Positions 50,499-64,000 of a stretch of 64,000 bases of DNA are shown here, piece by piece. The stretch's first letter is position 1. Every line of letters begins with the position of its first letter. A program made the translations under genes and the position numbers. The notes under the pieces are model-generated. The model worked only from the letters and a program-made list of their open reading frames with translations, had not been told where the DNA came from and ran no database searches. Source of the stretch: Streptomyces sp. AC512_CC834 (GTDB lineage: Bacteria; Actinomycetota; Actinomycetes; Streptomycetales; Streptomycetaceae); the NCBI RefSeq assembly GCF_019049325.1, contig NZ_JAGMUO010000128.1:94244-158243 (forward strand). Reading direction: 5' to 3'.

Positions 50499-51190
50499 AT
50501 GCGGGGCAGCTCCTTTTCGAGGGTGGCGGCGGATGCGGTGGACGGTGCCTGGTCCGCGGCCTGGGCACTGCGGGCTTGGCGTCGCATCTTGATGCCTTCG
50601 ATGATGATGGGGATGCCGGAGACGAGCACGATGCCTATGACGATGGCTTCGATGTTGTCGCGGACGAAGGCGATTTGGCCCAGGTAGTAGCCGACCAGGG
50701 TCAAGGTGACCGACCACAGGACCGCACCGATCACGTTGAACAGGAAGAACGTGCGGTACGCCATGCGTCCGATGCCGGCGGTGATGGGGATGAAGGTGCG
50801 GAAGACGGGGATGAAACGGGCCATCACCAGAGCCTTGGGGCCGTGCTTGAGCATGAACTGCTGAGCCCGTTCGGCGTTCTCCTGTTTGAAGAACCGTGAG
50901 TTGGGACGCCTGAAGAGAGCACCACCCACTTTGCGGCCGAAGGCGTAGCCGACCTGGTCACCCAGGACTGCGGCCACTGCGATGGCGAGCATGACCAGCC
51001 ACAGGGGCTGGTTGAGGAACTGGTCGTTGGCCACAAGCAGACCCGCCGTGAACAGCAGCGAGTCGCCGGGCAGGAAGAAGCAGACGATCAGGCCGGACTC
51101 GGCGAAGACGGTGGCCATGATGCCCAGCAGGCCGAAGCCGGAAATCAGGGCTTCGGCGTCGAGCAAGGGTGATGAGGCGAGGTTTTGCAC
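50495..51190 (-). CDS. DedA family membrane protein
   Basis: A 231-aa integral membrane protein. GTG 51190 is preceded by GGGGGG about 9 nt upstream. Family motifs: FFLPGDSLLFTAGLL (residues about 35-50), GDQVGYAFGRKVG near 80, and ARFIPVFRTFIPITAGIGRM near 135. DedA proteins are proton-coupled or flippase-like membrane proteins; some confer resistance to toxic anions. Coupling to the decarboxylase suggests a role in handling an organoarsenical, which is inference. Confidence 0.88.
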   Translation of the reverse strand: MQNLASSPLLDAEALISGFGLLGIMATVFAESGLIVCFFLPGDSLLFTAGLLVANDQFLNQPLWLVMLAIAVAAVLGDQVGYAFGRKVGGALFRRPNSRFFKQENAERAQQFMLKHGPKALVMARFIPVFRTFIPITAGIGRMAYRTFFLFNVIGAVLWSVTLTLVGYYLGQIAFVRDNIEAIVIGIVLVSGIPIIIEGIKMRRQARSAQAADQAPSTASAATLEKELPRI

Positions 51191-51230
51191 GGGTGCCCCC
51201 CAGGACGGTGGTGCGAGCAAGCGGACATGC

Positions 51231-51264
51231 CGTCTGCCGGCCCCGTGGGCGGGGCCGGCAGACG
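51231..51264 (-). terminator. Strong hairpin between KAS III and DedA genes
   Basis: A perfect 15-bp stem (CGTCTGCCGGCCCCG and CGGGGCCGGCAGACG, loop TGGG) lies 11 bp after the KAS III stop and 40 bp before the DedA start. It should terminate or strongly reduce transcription from the PKS-KAS III genes into DedA and the decarboxylase. Confidence 0.75.
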
Positions 51265-51275
51265 GGCGTGGTTGA

Positions 51276-52316
51276 TCAGCCGGCGGCCCAGCCGGGCCGC
51301 TGGTCGATGCGTACGACGGCGCAGGTGATGGACACCCCGCCACCGTGGGCGACGATCAGGACGTGGTCGCCGGGGCCGACCTGCCCGGTTTCCACCAGGT
51401 GAGTCAGGCCGACGATCTGGTCGTTGACCGTCATGTGGCCCAGATTGCGGCCGAAGTCGAGCAGGCCCAGGTCGGTGGAGAGACCCATCGGGTCGAGGAT
51501 GACCTTCAGATAGCTTTCCTGGCCGGTGAAGACGTGGCAGACACGGGTGACGTCGTCCGGTTCCAGTCCGGCCTCGGCCAGGGTGCGCAGTGCTATCTCC
51601 GTTCGTAGCTCACCCTGGCGGCGCACGACCTCGGCGACGGTATCCTCCAGCCCGCCCGCGGCGGCCAGGCGCTCCTTGAAGTCCATGCCGCGGCCGACCG
51701 TCAGCGACGGCGGGAAGAGCGGCTCGCTACCGCGGTACTGCTCCTCGACCTCGGCGGTGGACCCGGTGTTGATGGACAGCAGGCTCGCGAACCCCTCGGT
51801 CTTCGACAGCAGAATCGCGCTGCCTCCGTCGCCGAGGACACCGTTCTGGATCCCGAAGGCCCACCGGTTGAAGTTGGGGGTCCCGACGTTGTCGGCGCCG
51901 GTGAGCAGAGCGGCACCGCGTTCGGGCACGGCCTTGAGGTAGCAGGCGGCCAGCTCCAGAGAGCCGATCAGGCCGCTGCAGGCCTGCCAGACACGGAAGG
52001 AGGGAACGTCGCGGTCGGTCAGATGCCGCAGGATGTAGTGCTGTGGCGACCAACCCTCGGGTCCCTGTTCGTGCCCGCAGGCGTGGATGTGCAGATCGAT
52101 GTCGTGCGGATGCAGCGCGGAGCGTTCCATGGCCTGCCGGGCGGCGGAGATCGCCATGTCCGGAGCGGGCATGTCGTCGGCGACCGCGGCACCGGTCCAG
52201 CCGTAGAACTCGTATTCGTCGGCGTCGTACAAGCCCAGCGCGACGGCCTTACGGGCGTCGACGATCTCAGGGATGTGCGTGCCCAGTCCGGCGATGCGAA
52301 TGTCAGTGGTCTTCAT
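51276..52316 (-). CDS. 3-oxoacyl-ACP synthase III (KAS III)-like protein
   Basis: A 346-aa thiolase-fold protein with the KAS III triad: Cys113 (WQACSGLIG), His261 (CHVFTGQESY) and Asn291 (GRNLGHM). It is divergent from FabH of fatty-acid synthesis, with a long opening helix region (ALGLYDADEYEFYGWTGAAV). It lies 26 bp after the PKS stop, so both are co-transcribed. Possible roles: condensing a starter (for example an arsono-acyl unit) for the PKS, or off-loading by acyl transfer. The PKS has no thioesterase, so release needs such a partner. Confidence 0.85.
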   Translation of the reverse strand: MKTTDIRIAGLGTHIPEIVDARKAVALGLYDADEYEFYGWTGAAVADDMPAPDMAISAARQAMERSALHPHDIDLHIHACGHEQGPEGWSPQHYILRHLTDRDVPSFRVWQACSGLIGSLELAACYLKAVPERGAALLTGADNVGTPNFNRWAFGIQNGVLGDGGSAILLSKTEGFASLLSINTGSTAEVEEQYRGSEPLFPPSLTVGRGMDFKERLAAAGGLEDTVAEVVRRQGELRTEIALRTLAEAGLEPDDVTRVCHVFTGQESYLKVILDPMGLSTDLGLLDFGRNLGHMTVNDQIVGLTHLVETGQVGPGDHVLIVAHGGGVSITCAVVRIDQRPGWAAG

Positions 52317-52342
52317 GAAGTCGGTCCTCGTCCCTCGCTCGG

Positions 52343-59362
<7,020 letters not shown>

Positions 59363-59864
59363 GAATGTCCTTCCGGGCATGGCGAAGCCGTTCACTGGTG
59401 AAGCAGCACGGAAGGAACTGCGGTACGGACGCGGCGGACCGGCAGCAGGAACCGGCCCGGTGGCGGGCGCACATACCGTGGGCAGAACGGGAGTGACAGT
59501 GGGGAAGTGTCGGCTCCGCTGGCTGAGCGGTCACGTGCGGGGCGAGTGCACTGACCGTTCACGGGCCGGACGCGGCTATCGGCACAGCCGCTGTTCCCCG
59601 ATGTTGCTGTGGCACTGGGTGAGTGTCCCCTGTGCCGCTACCCCCGCTGTTTCGACATGTATCGAGATTGGCCCGACGTGAGGTGCCTACGCAACGCGGC
59701 GCGGGGTGACGCTCGTCACACCCCGTCAAGCCAGGACGTGAGGTTGACATTCATCGAAACAGGGGCGAACCTGGAGTCCTGATTCGTTGTTTATCTATAT
59801 AGGCGGTTGTGATGCGCTCGCTCCCGTGTCGCCGTCTGAACCGCCGCGACAGGAGCCGACCCGT
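59363..59864. other. Divergent promoter region between the PKS and the small Cys-Cys gene
   Basis: About 500 bp without a gene. GGTTGACATTCATCGAAAC at 59742-59760 contains ATTCATCGA, shared with the ArsR element at 35190-35198, and a TTGACA -35-like hexamer. An AT-rich patch (TTTATCTATATAGG, 59790-59803) follows near the rightward gene. Arsenite control of both directions is plausible. Confidence 0.55.
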
Positions 59865-60029
59865 ATGAGCGAACTCGCCGGCCCCGCTGGTGCCGAGCAG
59901 ACCAGCTCCTGCTGTGCCGCGATCGCCGCATGGCGACAGCGGGCAGAGCAGCGAACCGAGCGGCATGTGCGGGCGGACAGCGGTGAGGGCCTCGTGACGC
60001 CCGCACCCGGCGCCGCGCGCGACGCCTGA
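59865..60029 (+). CDS. Small Cys-Cys peptide ahead of the second arsO-like gene
   Basis: A 54-aa protein; AGGAG lies 9 nt before ATG 59865. It has a vicinal pair Cys16-Cys17 (AEQTSSCCAAIAAWRQR) followed by a basic helix and an Ala/Pro-rich end. The longer frame from 59787 lacks an RBS. It stands 36 bp before the flavoprotein gene on the same strand. A Cys-Cys pair could bind trivalent arsenic, and the length fits a chaperone or regulatory peptide. No family recognised. Confidence 0.55.
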   Translation: MSELAGPAGAEQTSSCCAAIAAWRQRAEQRTERHVRADSGEGLVTPAPGAARDA

Positions 60030-60065
60030 CTCCCGCCTCCGCCCTTCGTGAAAGGACACCGCACC

Positions 60066-61547
60066 GTGGTTGACCTCAGCCCCGACCGTCTCCCCGTCGC
60101 CGTGATCGGAGCCGGCCCCGTCGGCCTGGCCGCCGCAGCGCACCTGGCCGAACGCAACGTCCCCTTCGTCGTCGTGGAAGCCGGCGACGCCGCTGCATCG
60201 GCCGTGCAGGCCTGGTCCCACATCCAGCTTTTCAGTCCCTGGGAGTTCAACACCGACCCCGCCGCGCGCCGTCTGCTCGCAGCGGCCGGATGGGACGAGC
60301 CCGACGCCTCCGGCCTGCCCACCGGCGGCGAACTCGTCAAGCAGTACCTCCAGCCACTGGCTGAACTGCCCGCCCTCGCCGCACATATCCGCTACGGCAC
60401 CGCCGTCACCGCCATCAGCAGGCTGGGCATCGACCGCCTGCGCACCGCCGGCCGGGAAGCAGCCCCCTTCGCCCTGCGTCTGGCCGACGGCGAAGAGTTG
60501 CTCGCTCGCGCCGTCATCGACGCCTCCGGCACCTGGAGCCGGCCCAACCACGTCGGCGCCAACGGCCTGCCCGCCCACGGTGAGCAGGATGCCGCCGCCT
60601 GGATCAACCACGGCCTGCCCGACGCCTTCGGGGCGGACCGCGACCAGCACGCCGGCCGTCACACCGTCGTGGTCGGCGCCGGTCACTCGGCGGCCAACAC
60701 CCTGCTGGCCCTGGCCGAACTGGCCGACGCGGTACCGGGCACCACCATCACCTGGGCCATCCGCGGCGCCGACCCGGCCGGCTCCTTCGGCGGTGGCAGC
60801 GACGACGAGCTGCCCGCTCGTGGCGCCATCGGCTCCGGTCTGAAGATGCTCGTGGAAACCGGCCGTGTCACCCTCGCCGCCAACTTCCGCACCCACGCCG
60901 TCCGAGTCCTGGGCAGCGATCCCGCGCGCGACCAGGTCGAACTCGTCTCCCGGGGCCGGGACGGCACCGAGCAGACCCTCACTGCCGACCGGATCGTCGC
61001 GGCCACCGGCTTCCGGCCCGACTACCGCATCGCCGACGAACTGCGCCTGGAACTGGACCCGATCATGTCCGCGCCCCGCGCGCTGGCCCCGCTCATCGAC
61101 CCCAACCAGCACTCCTGCGGCACCGTCACCCCGCACGGCTACCGTGAACTGGCTCACCCCGAACCCGGCTACTTCGCCGTCGGCATGAAGAGCTACGGCC
61201 GCGCCCCGACCTTCCTCATGCTCACCGGCTACGAGCAGGTCCGCTCCATCGCCGCCGCCCTGGCCGGTGACATGGAAGCCGCCCAGTCGGTCGAACTGCA
61301 GCTGCCCGAGACCGGGGTGTGCTCGGTGACCGCCGGAGGAGAGGCACTGGCGCTGCGCCTGGGCCTGACCACGGACCAGCACGAGCAGCTCCTGCACGTG
61401 ACCGCGAAGCACCTGGGCACCTCGGCCACCGCATCGGACGCCGTGCTGTCCGCTGCCACGGAACTCGGCATCGACCACACGGCCGCCCTGCAGCTGGCCG
61501 CGTACGCAGCCGACATGTTCGACGTACCCGGCGCCTCCGGCTGCTGA
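60066..61547 (+). CDS. arsO: ArsO-like flavoprotein, second copy
   Basis: A 493-aa paralogue of the flavoprotein at 33718. GTG 60066 follows AAAGGA. FAD site VAVIGAGPVGLAAAAHL (residue about 10), NAD(P)H site VVVGAGHSAANTLLALAEL (about 200), and blocks LIDPNQHSCGTVTPHGYREL and MKSYGRAPTFLMLTGYEQVR shared with the first copy. The extra C-terminal ~70 residues (LGLTTDQHEQLLHVTAKHLG onward, helical, ending Ser-Gly-Cys) replace the Cys-Cys tail of the first copy. Probably oxidises or hydroxylates an arsenical; the reaction is not established. Confidence 0.78.
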   Translation: MVDLSPDRLPVAVIGAGPVGLAAAAHLAERNVPFVVVEAGDAAASAVQAWSHIQLFSPWEFNTDPAARRLLAAAGWDEPDASGLPTGGELVKQYLQPLAELPALAAHIRYGTAVTAISRLGIDRLRTAGREAAPFALRLADGEELLARAVIDASGTWSRPNHVGANGLPAHGEQDAAAWINHGLPDAFGADRDQHAGRHTVVVGAGHSAANTLLALAELADAVPGTTITWAIRGADPAGSFGGGSDDELPARGAIGSGLKMLVETGRVTLAANFRTHAVRVLGSDPARDQVELVSRGRDGTEQTLTADRIVAATGFRPDYRIADELRLELDPIMSAPRALAPLIDPNQHSCGTVTPHGYRELAHPEPGYFAVGMKSYGRAPTFLMLTGYEQVRSIAAALAGDMEAAQSVELQLPETGVCSVTAGGEALALRLGLTTDQHEQLLHVTAKHLGTSATASDAVLSAATELGIDHTAALQLAAYAADMFDVPGASGC

Positions 61548-61553
61548 ACAACA

Positions 61554-61596
61554 CGAACGCGGTTGCCTCCCCCGCGAGGAGAGGCAACCTCGTTCG
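61554..61596. terminator. Bidirectional terminator
   Basis: CGAACGCGGTTGCCT (61554-61568) pairs with AGGCAACCTCGTTCG (61582-61596) with one mismatch, between the convergent flavoprotein and SDR genes. Confidence 0.8.
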
Positions 61597-61609
61597 CGAC
61601 GGTCCGGTA

Positions 61610-62395
61610 TCAGGATGTGCGGTGCACCTTGTGCTGCGCCGCCTGCGCCCGGGGCCGCACCACCAGGAGGTCGATGTTCACGTGCGGCGGCCGGGTCACC
61701 GCCCATGTCACCACGTCGGCAACATCCTCGGCGACCAGCGGATCGGCGACCCCGGCGTAGACGGCTTCGGCCTTGTTCAGGTCCCCGCGATAGCGGTTGA
61801 GAGCGAACTCCTCGGTGTGGACCATGCCTGGAGCGACCTCAACCACCCGCAGCGGCTCCCCGCAGACCTCCAGACGCAGAGTCTCGGCCAGTACATGGGC
61901 GCCGTGCTTGGCGGCGCTGTAACCGCCACCGCCCTCGTAGCAGGTGAACGAGGCGGTGGACGAGATGACGACCACGACTCCGTCACCAGAGGCTCTCAGG
62001 CTCGGGAGCAGCGCCTGGGTCATGTGCAGCGCACCGACGACGTTCACTTCGTACATGGACCGCCAGTCGCCTGGATCGGCGTTCTCGATGTGTTCCGTTC
62101 CGTAGGCTCCACCCGCGTTGTTGACCAGCACGTCGCACGCCGGCACCTGGCCGGCGAAGGCGAGGACTGCCTCCCGGTCGGTCACGTCCAGCGGGAAGAC
62201 CCGGGCCGCTCCCCCATCGTCCCTGATCTCCTTGGCGACGGCCTCCAGCCTGTCGGTCCGGCGGGCGGTCAGAACGACCTCGAAGCCGTCGCGAGCCAGT
62301 GCCCGTGCGGTAGCCGCACCGATCCCACTACTGGCCCCCGAGACGACGGCCGTCCTCGCAGGCCCTTCCTCATCGGCGGTGCGCACGTCTGTCAT
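61610..62395 (-). CDS. Short-chain dehydrogenase/reductase
   Basis: A 261-aa classical SDR. Cofactor motif SGASSGIG (19-26), NNAG (92-95), catalytic Ser146, Tyr159 and Lys163 (YSAAK). ARRTDRL after the second strand has basic residues favouring NADP(H). It is divergent from an arsR with a perfect palindrome between them. It may reduce arsonoacetaldehyde or an intermediate to an alcohol, fitting a hydroxyethyl-arsonate-type unit, but the substrate is inferred only. Confidence 0.88.
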   Translation of the reverse strand: MTDVRTADEEGPARTAVVSGASSGIGAATARALARDGFEVVLTARRTDRLEAVAKEIRDDGGAARVFPLDVTDREAVLAFAGQVPACDVLVNNAGGAYGTEHIENADPGDWRSMYEVNVVGALHMTQALLPSLRASGDGVVVVISSTASFTCYEGGGGYSAAKHGAHVLAETLRLEVCGEPLRVVEVAPGMVHTEEFALNRYRGDLNKAEAVYAGVADPLVAEDVADVVTWAVTRPPHVNIDLLVVRPRAQAAQHKVHRTS

Positions 62396-62411
62396 GCTTC
62401 CCCCAGCTAAT

Positions 62412-62433
62412 GATTAGATGGACATCTAATCAA
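62412..62433. promoter_or_regulatory. ArsR operator palindrome between SDR and arsR
   Basis: Perfect arms TGATTAGATG and CATCTAATCA separated by GA, 17 bp before the SDR start. A second element GTCAACATAGATGC lies at 62461-62474, against the arsR ATG. Both match the region before the arsR at 35274. Confidence 0.7.
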
Positions 62434-62474
62434 GCGATCTTGGCAGGAGGCGGAACCGGTGTCAACATAGATGC

Positions 62475-62828
62475 ATGTCGAAGCTAGCGCAGTTGGCGGC
62501 CACCACCGCCGCTCCACCGTGCTGCCCGTCCCTTACGGACCGGGAGCTCACAGACGAGGAAGCCGAGGTCACCGCCGCCATGTTCAAGGCGCTGGGTGAT
62601 CCGGTGAGGCTACGTCTGTTCTCCAAGGTCGCTTCCCATCCTGACGGGGAGGCCTGCGTGTGCGACATTGCCGATGTCGGGGTTTCCCAGCCCACCGTCA
62701 GCCACCACCTGAAGAAGCTACGCGAAGCAGGCCTGCTGCTTTCGGAGCGGCGTGGCACCTGGGTCTACTACCGGCTCGCCCCTGCAGTCCTTGCCGCACT
62801 GTCCGGATTCCTCACTGCCCGCGACTGA
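62475..62828 (+). CDS. arsR: ArsR family arsenite-responsive repressor
   Basis: A 117-aa repressor closely similar to the one at 35274. Sensing motif ACVCDI (Cys61, Cys63), recognition helix QPTVSHHLKKLREAGLL, wing RRGTWVYYRL; N-terminal Cys16-Cys17 as a likely extra ligand. The operator-like element lies directly on its start, indicating autoregulation, and the divergent SDR is probably in the same regulon. Confidence 0.92.
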   Translation: MSKLAQLAATTAAPPCCPSLTDRELTDEEAEVTAAMFKALGDPVRLRLFSKVASHPDGEACVCDIADVGVSQPTVSHHLKKLREAGLLLSERRGTWVYYRLAPAVLAALSGFLTARD

Positions 62829-63378
62829 ACCGCACTCCGACGCCCTGTCGAGCCGTGCCGTAGGCGGCTGAGCCTCCCCGCCACGTGCACCTGAGCCATG
62901 CCCTGCCGCCGGCAGCTGAGCGGTACGGCACCCTGCTGGGCGAACTCGACATGCGGCAGTCCGGACACCCGGTGGCCCGCCGCAGCGTCCGTGGAAATCC
63001 CTGGCCTGCTCTCCGGCTCCGTCGCCCAGACAGCCTTCTTGCGCGTGCCCGCATCCGCAGCCATGCCGCCACGTGCCTTGCATTCCTGCCGGTGTCGTCC
63101 GCCTCCACCCCTCCCGGAAGGATCGGCATCCTCGAGTTCCGGGAAGTGGTTGACAGTCGCCACAGATCGACGCCAAGCTAATCCTTGATTCGGCAACAGT
63201 CGATATAGCGAAGTCGCGGGAGCCCCTAGTGGCGCTTCTACGACCGTTGTGTCCCCTGACGCATCGACGCGCAGGGAACCTCCGCACCATCGATCACCGA
63301 TGCGCCGCCCACACGGCCGCGCCTCCCCACCCCTGTCAGTTCGGCTGTTCACAGCGCCCTGCGTGAGAGGACTCGCAC
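62829..63378. other. Intergenic region without recognisable gene
   Basis: A gap of 550 bp. Overlapping frames on both strands show no family match, RBS or consistent codon use. A promoter for the following small gene could lie near TTGATTCGGCAACAGTCGAT (63185-63204), but this is weak. Confidence 0.4.
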
Positions 63379-63654
63379 ATGACCAGCACCATCCTCAGCA
63401 CTGCTCAGGCCCGCCCCGACAACATCCTGCGAAGTGACGACAGCCGTCCCGCGGAGCCCAACATCTTCCTGTCAGGTGGAAAGGACGTCCCGGAGGACCT
63501 GCGAGTGCACCAGGTTGCGGAGTTCGCGGATCGGGTCAAGCTCAGTGTCCAGAACCGCTACGAGCATTTCGAGGCGACCTCCGAGGTACGTGACGTCGAC
63601 GGACGTTCCCTGCGCGTCTACGCGTGGATCTACCGGACCTACATAGCCGAGTAG
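63379..63654 (+). CDS. Small conserved protein, DUF5988-like
   Basis: A 91-aa protein; GAGGA about 7 nt before the ATG. The second half (PNIFLSGGKDVPEDLRVHQV, KLSVQNRYEHFEATSEVRDV, LRVYAWIYRTYIAE) resembles the small actinobacterial DUF5988 proteins often found in natural-product clusters. Function unknown. It precedes the methylmalonyl-CoA mutase gene on the same strand by 107 bp. Family name is from memory. Confidence 0.55.
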   Translation: MTSTILSTAQARPDNILRSDDSRPAEPNIFLSGGKDVPEDLRVHQVAEFADRVKLSVQNRYEHFEATSEVRDVDGRSLRVYAWIYRTYIAE

Positions 63655-63761
63655 AGCGCTCCCCCACGCCACAAGCATGGCGCACCTGCGGCAACGGACA
63701 ACCGTCGCCGGCCGGCGCCGCCGACCTCCTCCACCCAACGCCCCACGAAAGGTCCCCTCAC

Positions 63762-64000
63762 ATGGCGCGCGAGTCGGAGTCCGGGCTGCCCATCGAACCG
63801 GTCTACGGGCCCGACACCCAGGCGGGCTGGGATCCGGCCGAGCAGCTGGGCGAGCCGGGGAAGTACCCCTTCACCCGGGGCGTGTACCCGTCGATGTACA
63901 CGGGCCGGCCGTGGACGATGCGCCAGTACGCCGGTTTCGGCACGGCGACGGAGTCCAACGCCCGCTACAAGCAGCTGATCGCCAACGGCACCATGGGCCT
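63762..64000 (+). CDS. Methylmalonyl-CoA mutase large subunit (5' end only)
   Basis: The first 79 codons of a coenzyme-B12-dependent acyl-CoA mutase large subunit, cut by the window edge. ATG 63762 has GAAAGG 13-18 nt upstream. Diagnostic sequence: YPFTRGVYPSMYTGRPW and QYAGFGTATESN, the start of the substrate-binding TIM barrel. It would interconvert succinyl-CoA and methylmalonyl-CoA; related isomerases cannot be excluded from this part alone. Position next to a PKS with a methylmalonyl-like AT signature suggests supply of extender units. Confidence 0.88.
   Translation, partial: MARESESGLPIEPVYGPDTQAGWDPAEQLGEPGKYPFTRGVYPSMYTGRPWTMRQYAGFGTATESNARYKQLIANGTMG

Noticed and set aside
62768..63352. 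194-aa minus-strand open frame
   Set aside because: Overlaps the arsR 3' end, no RBS or recognisable domain; left as intergenic.

Overview
The window is high-GC DNA with the codon use, GTG/TTG starts and gene families of a Streptomyces (SCO6880-like, DUF317, DUF4913 and VirB-like proteins, CC/CxC-type ArsR repressors). No rRNA, tRNA, CRISPR array, integrase or relaxase was found. Both ends cut genes: an hsdS at the left and a methylmalonyl-CoA mutase large subunit at the right.

Region 1 (1-7.5 kb) is a defence island. On the minus strand it runs AIPR-family protein, hsdM with an HSDR_N-like N-terminus, then hsdS. A NucS-like/DUF5655 protein is divergent from these, and a beta-class DNA methyltransferase converges on it across a strong terminator.

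Region 2 (7.9-31.2 kb) is the conjugation module of an integrative or plasmid element. It has a cell-wall hydrolase, VirB2/VirB8/VirB6/VirB3-like membrane proteins, a VirB4 ATPase, and a VirD4 coupling protein split by a +1 frameshift. About 20 accessory proteins of unknown function are interleaved, many tightly overlapped (ATGA/GTGA). Most of these end in a Pro/Ala-rich, arginine-terminated tail, and several share a roughly 75-residue module. A C5 DNA methyltransferase here is broken by three frameshifts. The module ends beside a relic of a PhoX phosphatase gene and a 26-bp palindrome.

Region 3 (31.5-64 kb) is an organoarsenical (arseno-polyketide) gene cluster of the kind known from S. lividans and S. 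coelicolor. It combines arsenic regulation and handling (five ArsR repressors, two ArsO-like flavoproteins, two MFS exporters, a truncated ArsI/CadI C-As lyase) with a PstS-PstCA-PstB phosphate/arsenate importer. The inferred carbon-arsenic pathway uses an EPSP-synthase-like enzyme (arsenoenolpyruvate formation), a phosphoglycerate-mutase-like enzyme (rearrangement to arsonopyruvate) and a phosphonopyruvate-decarboxylase-like TPP enzyme (arsonoacetaldehyde). Next come a CTP-synthase-type amidotransferase domain, a Tat-exported molybdoenzyme, a KAS III, a DedA protein, and a single-module fully reducing type I PKS with two ACPs. An SDR and the methylmalonyl-CoA mutase close the region. Biosynthetic genes form minus-strand operons, 46.5 to 39.9 kb and 59.4 to 49.4 kb. 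Divergent arsR genes share palindromic and TCAACATAGA-type elements, so arsenite-controlled expression is likely.
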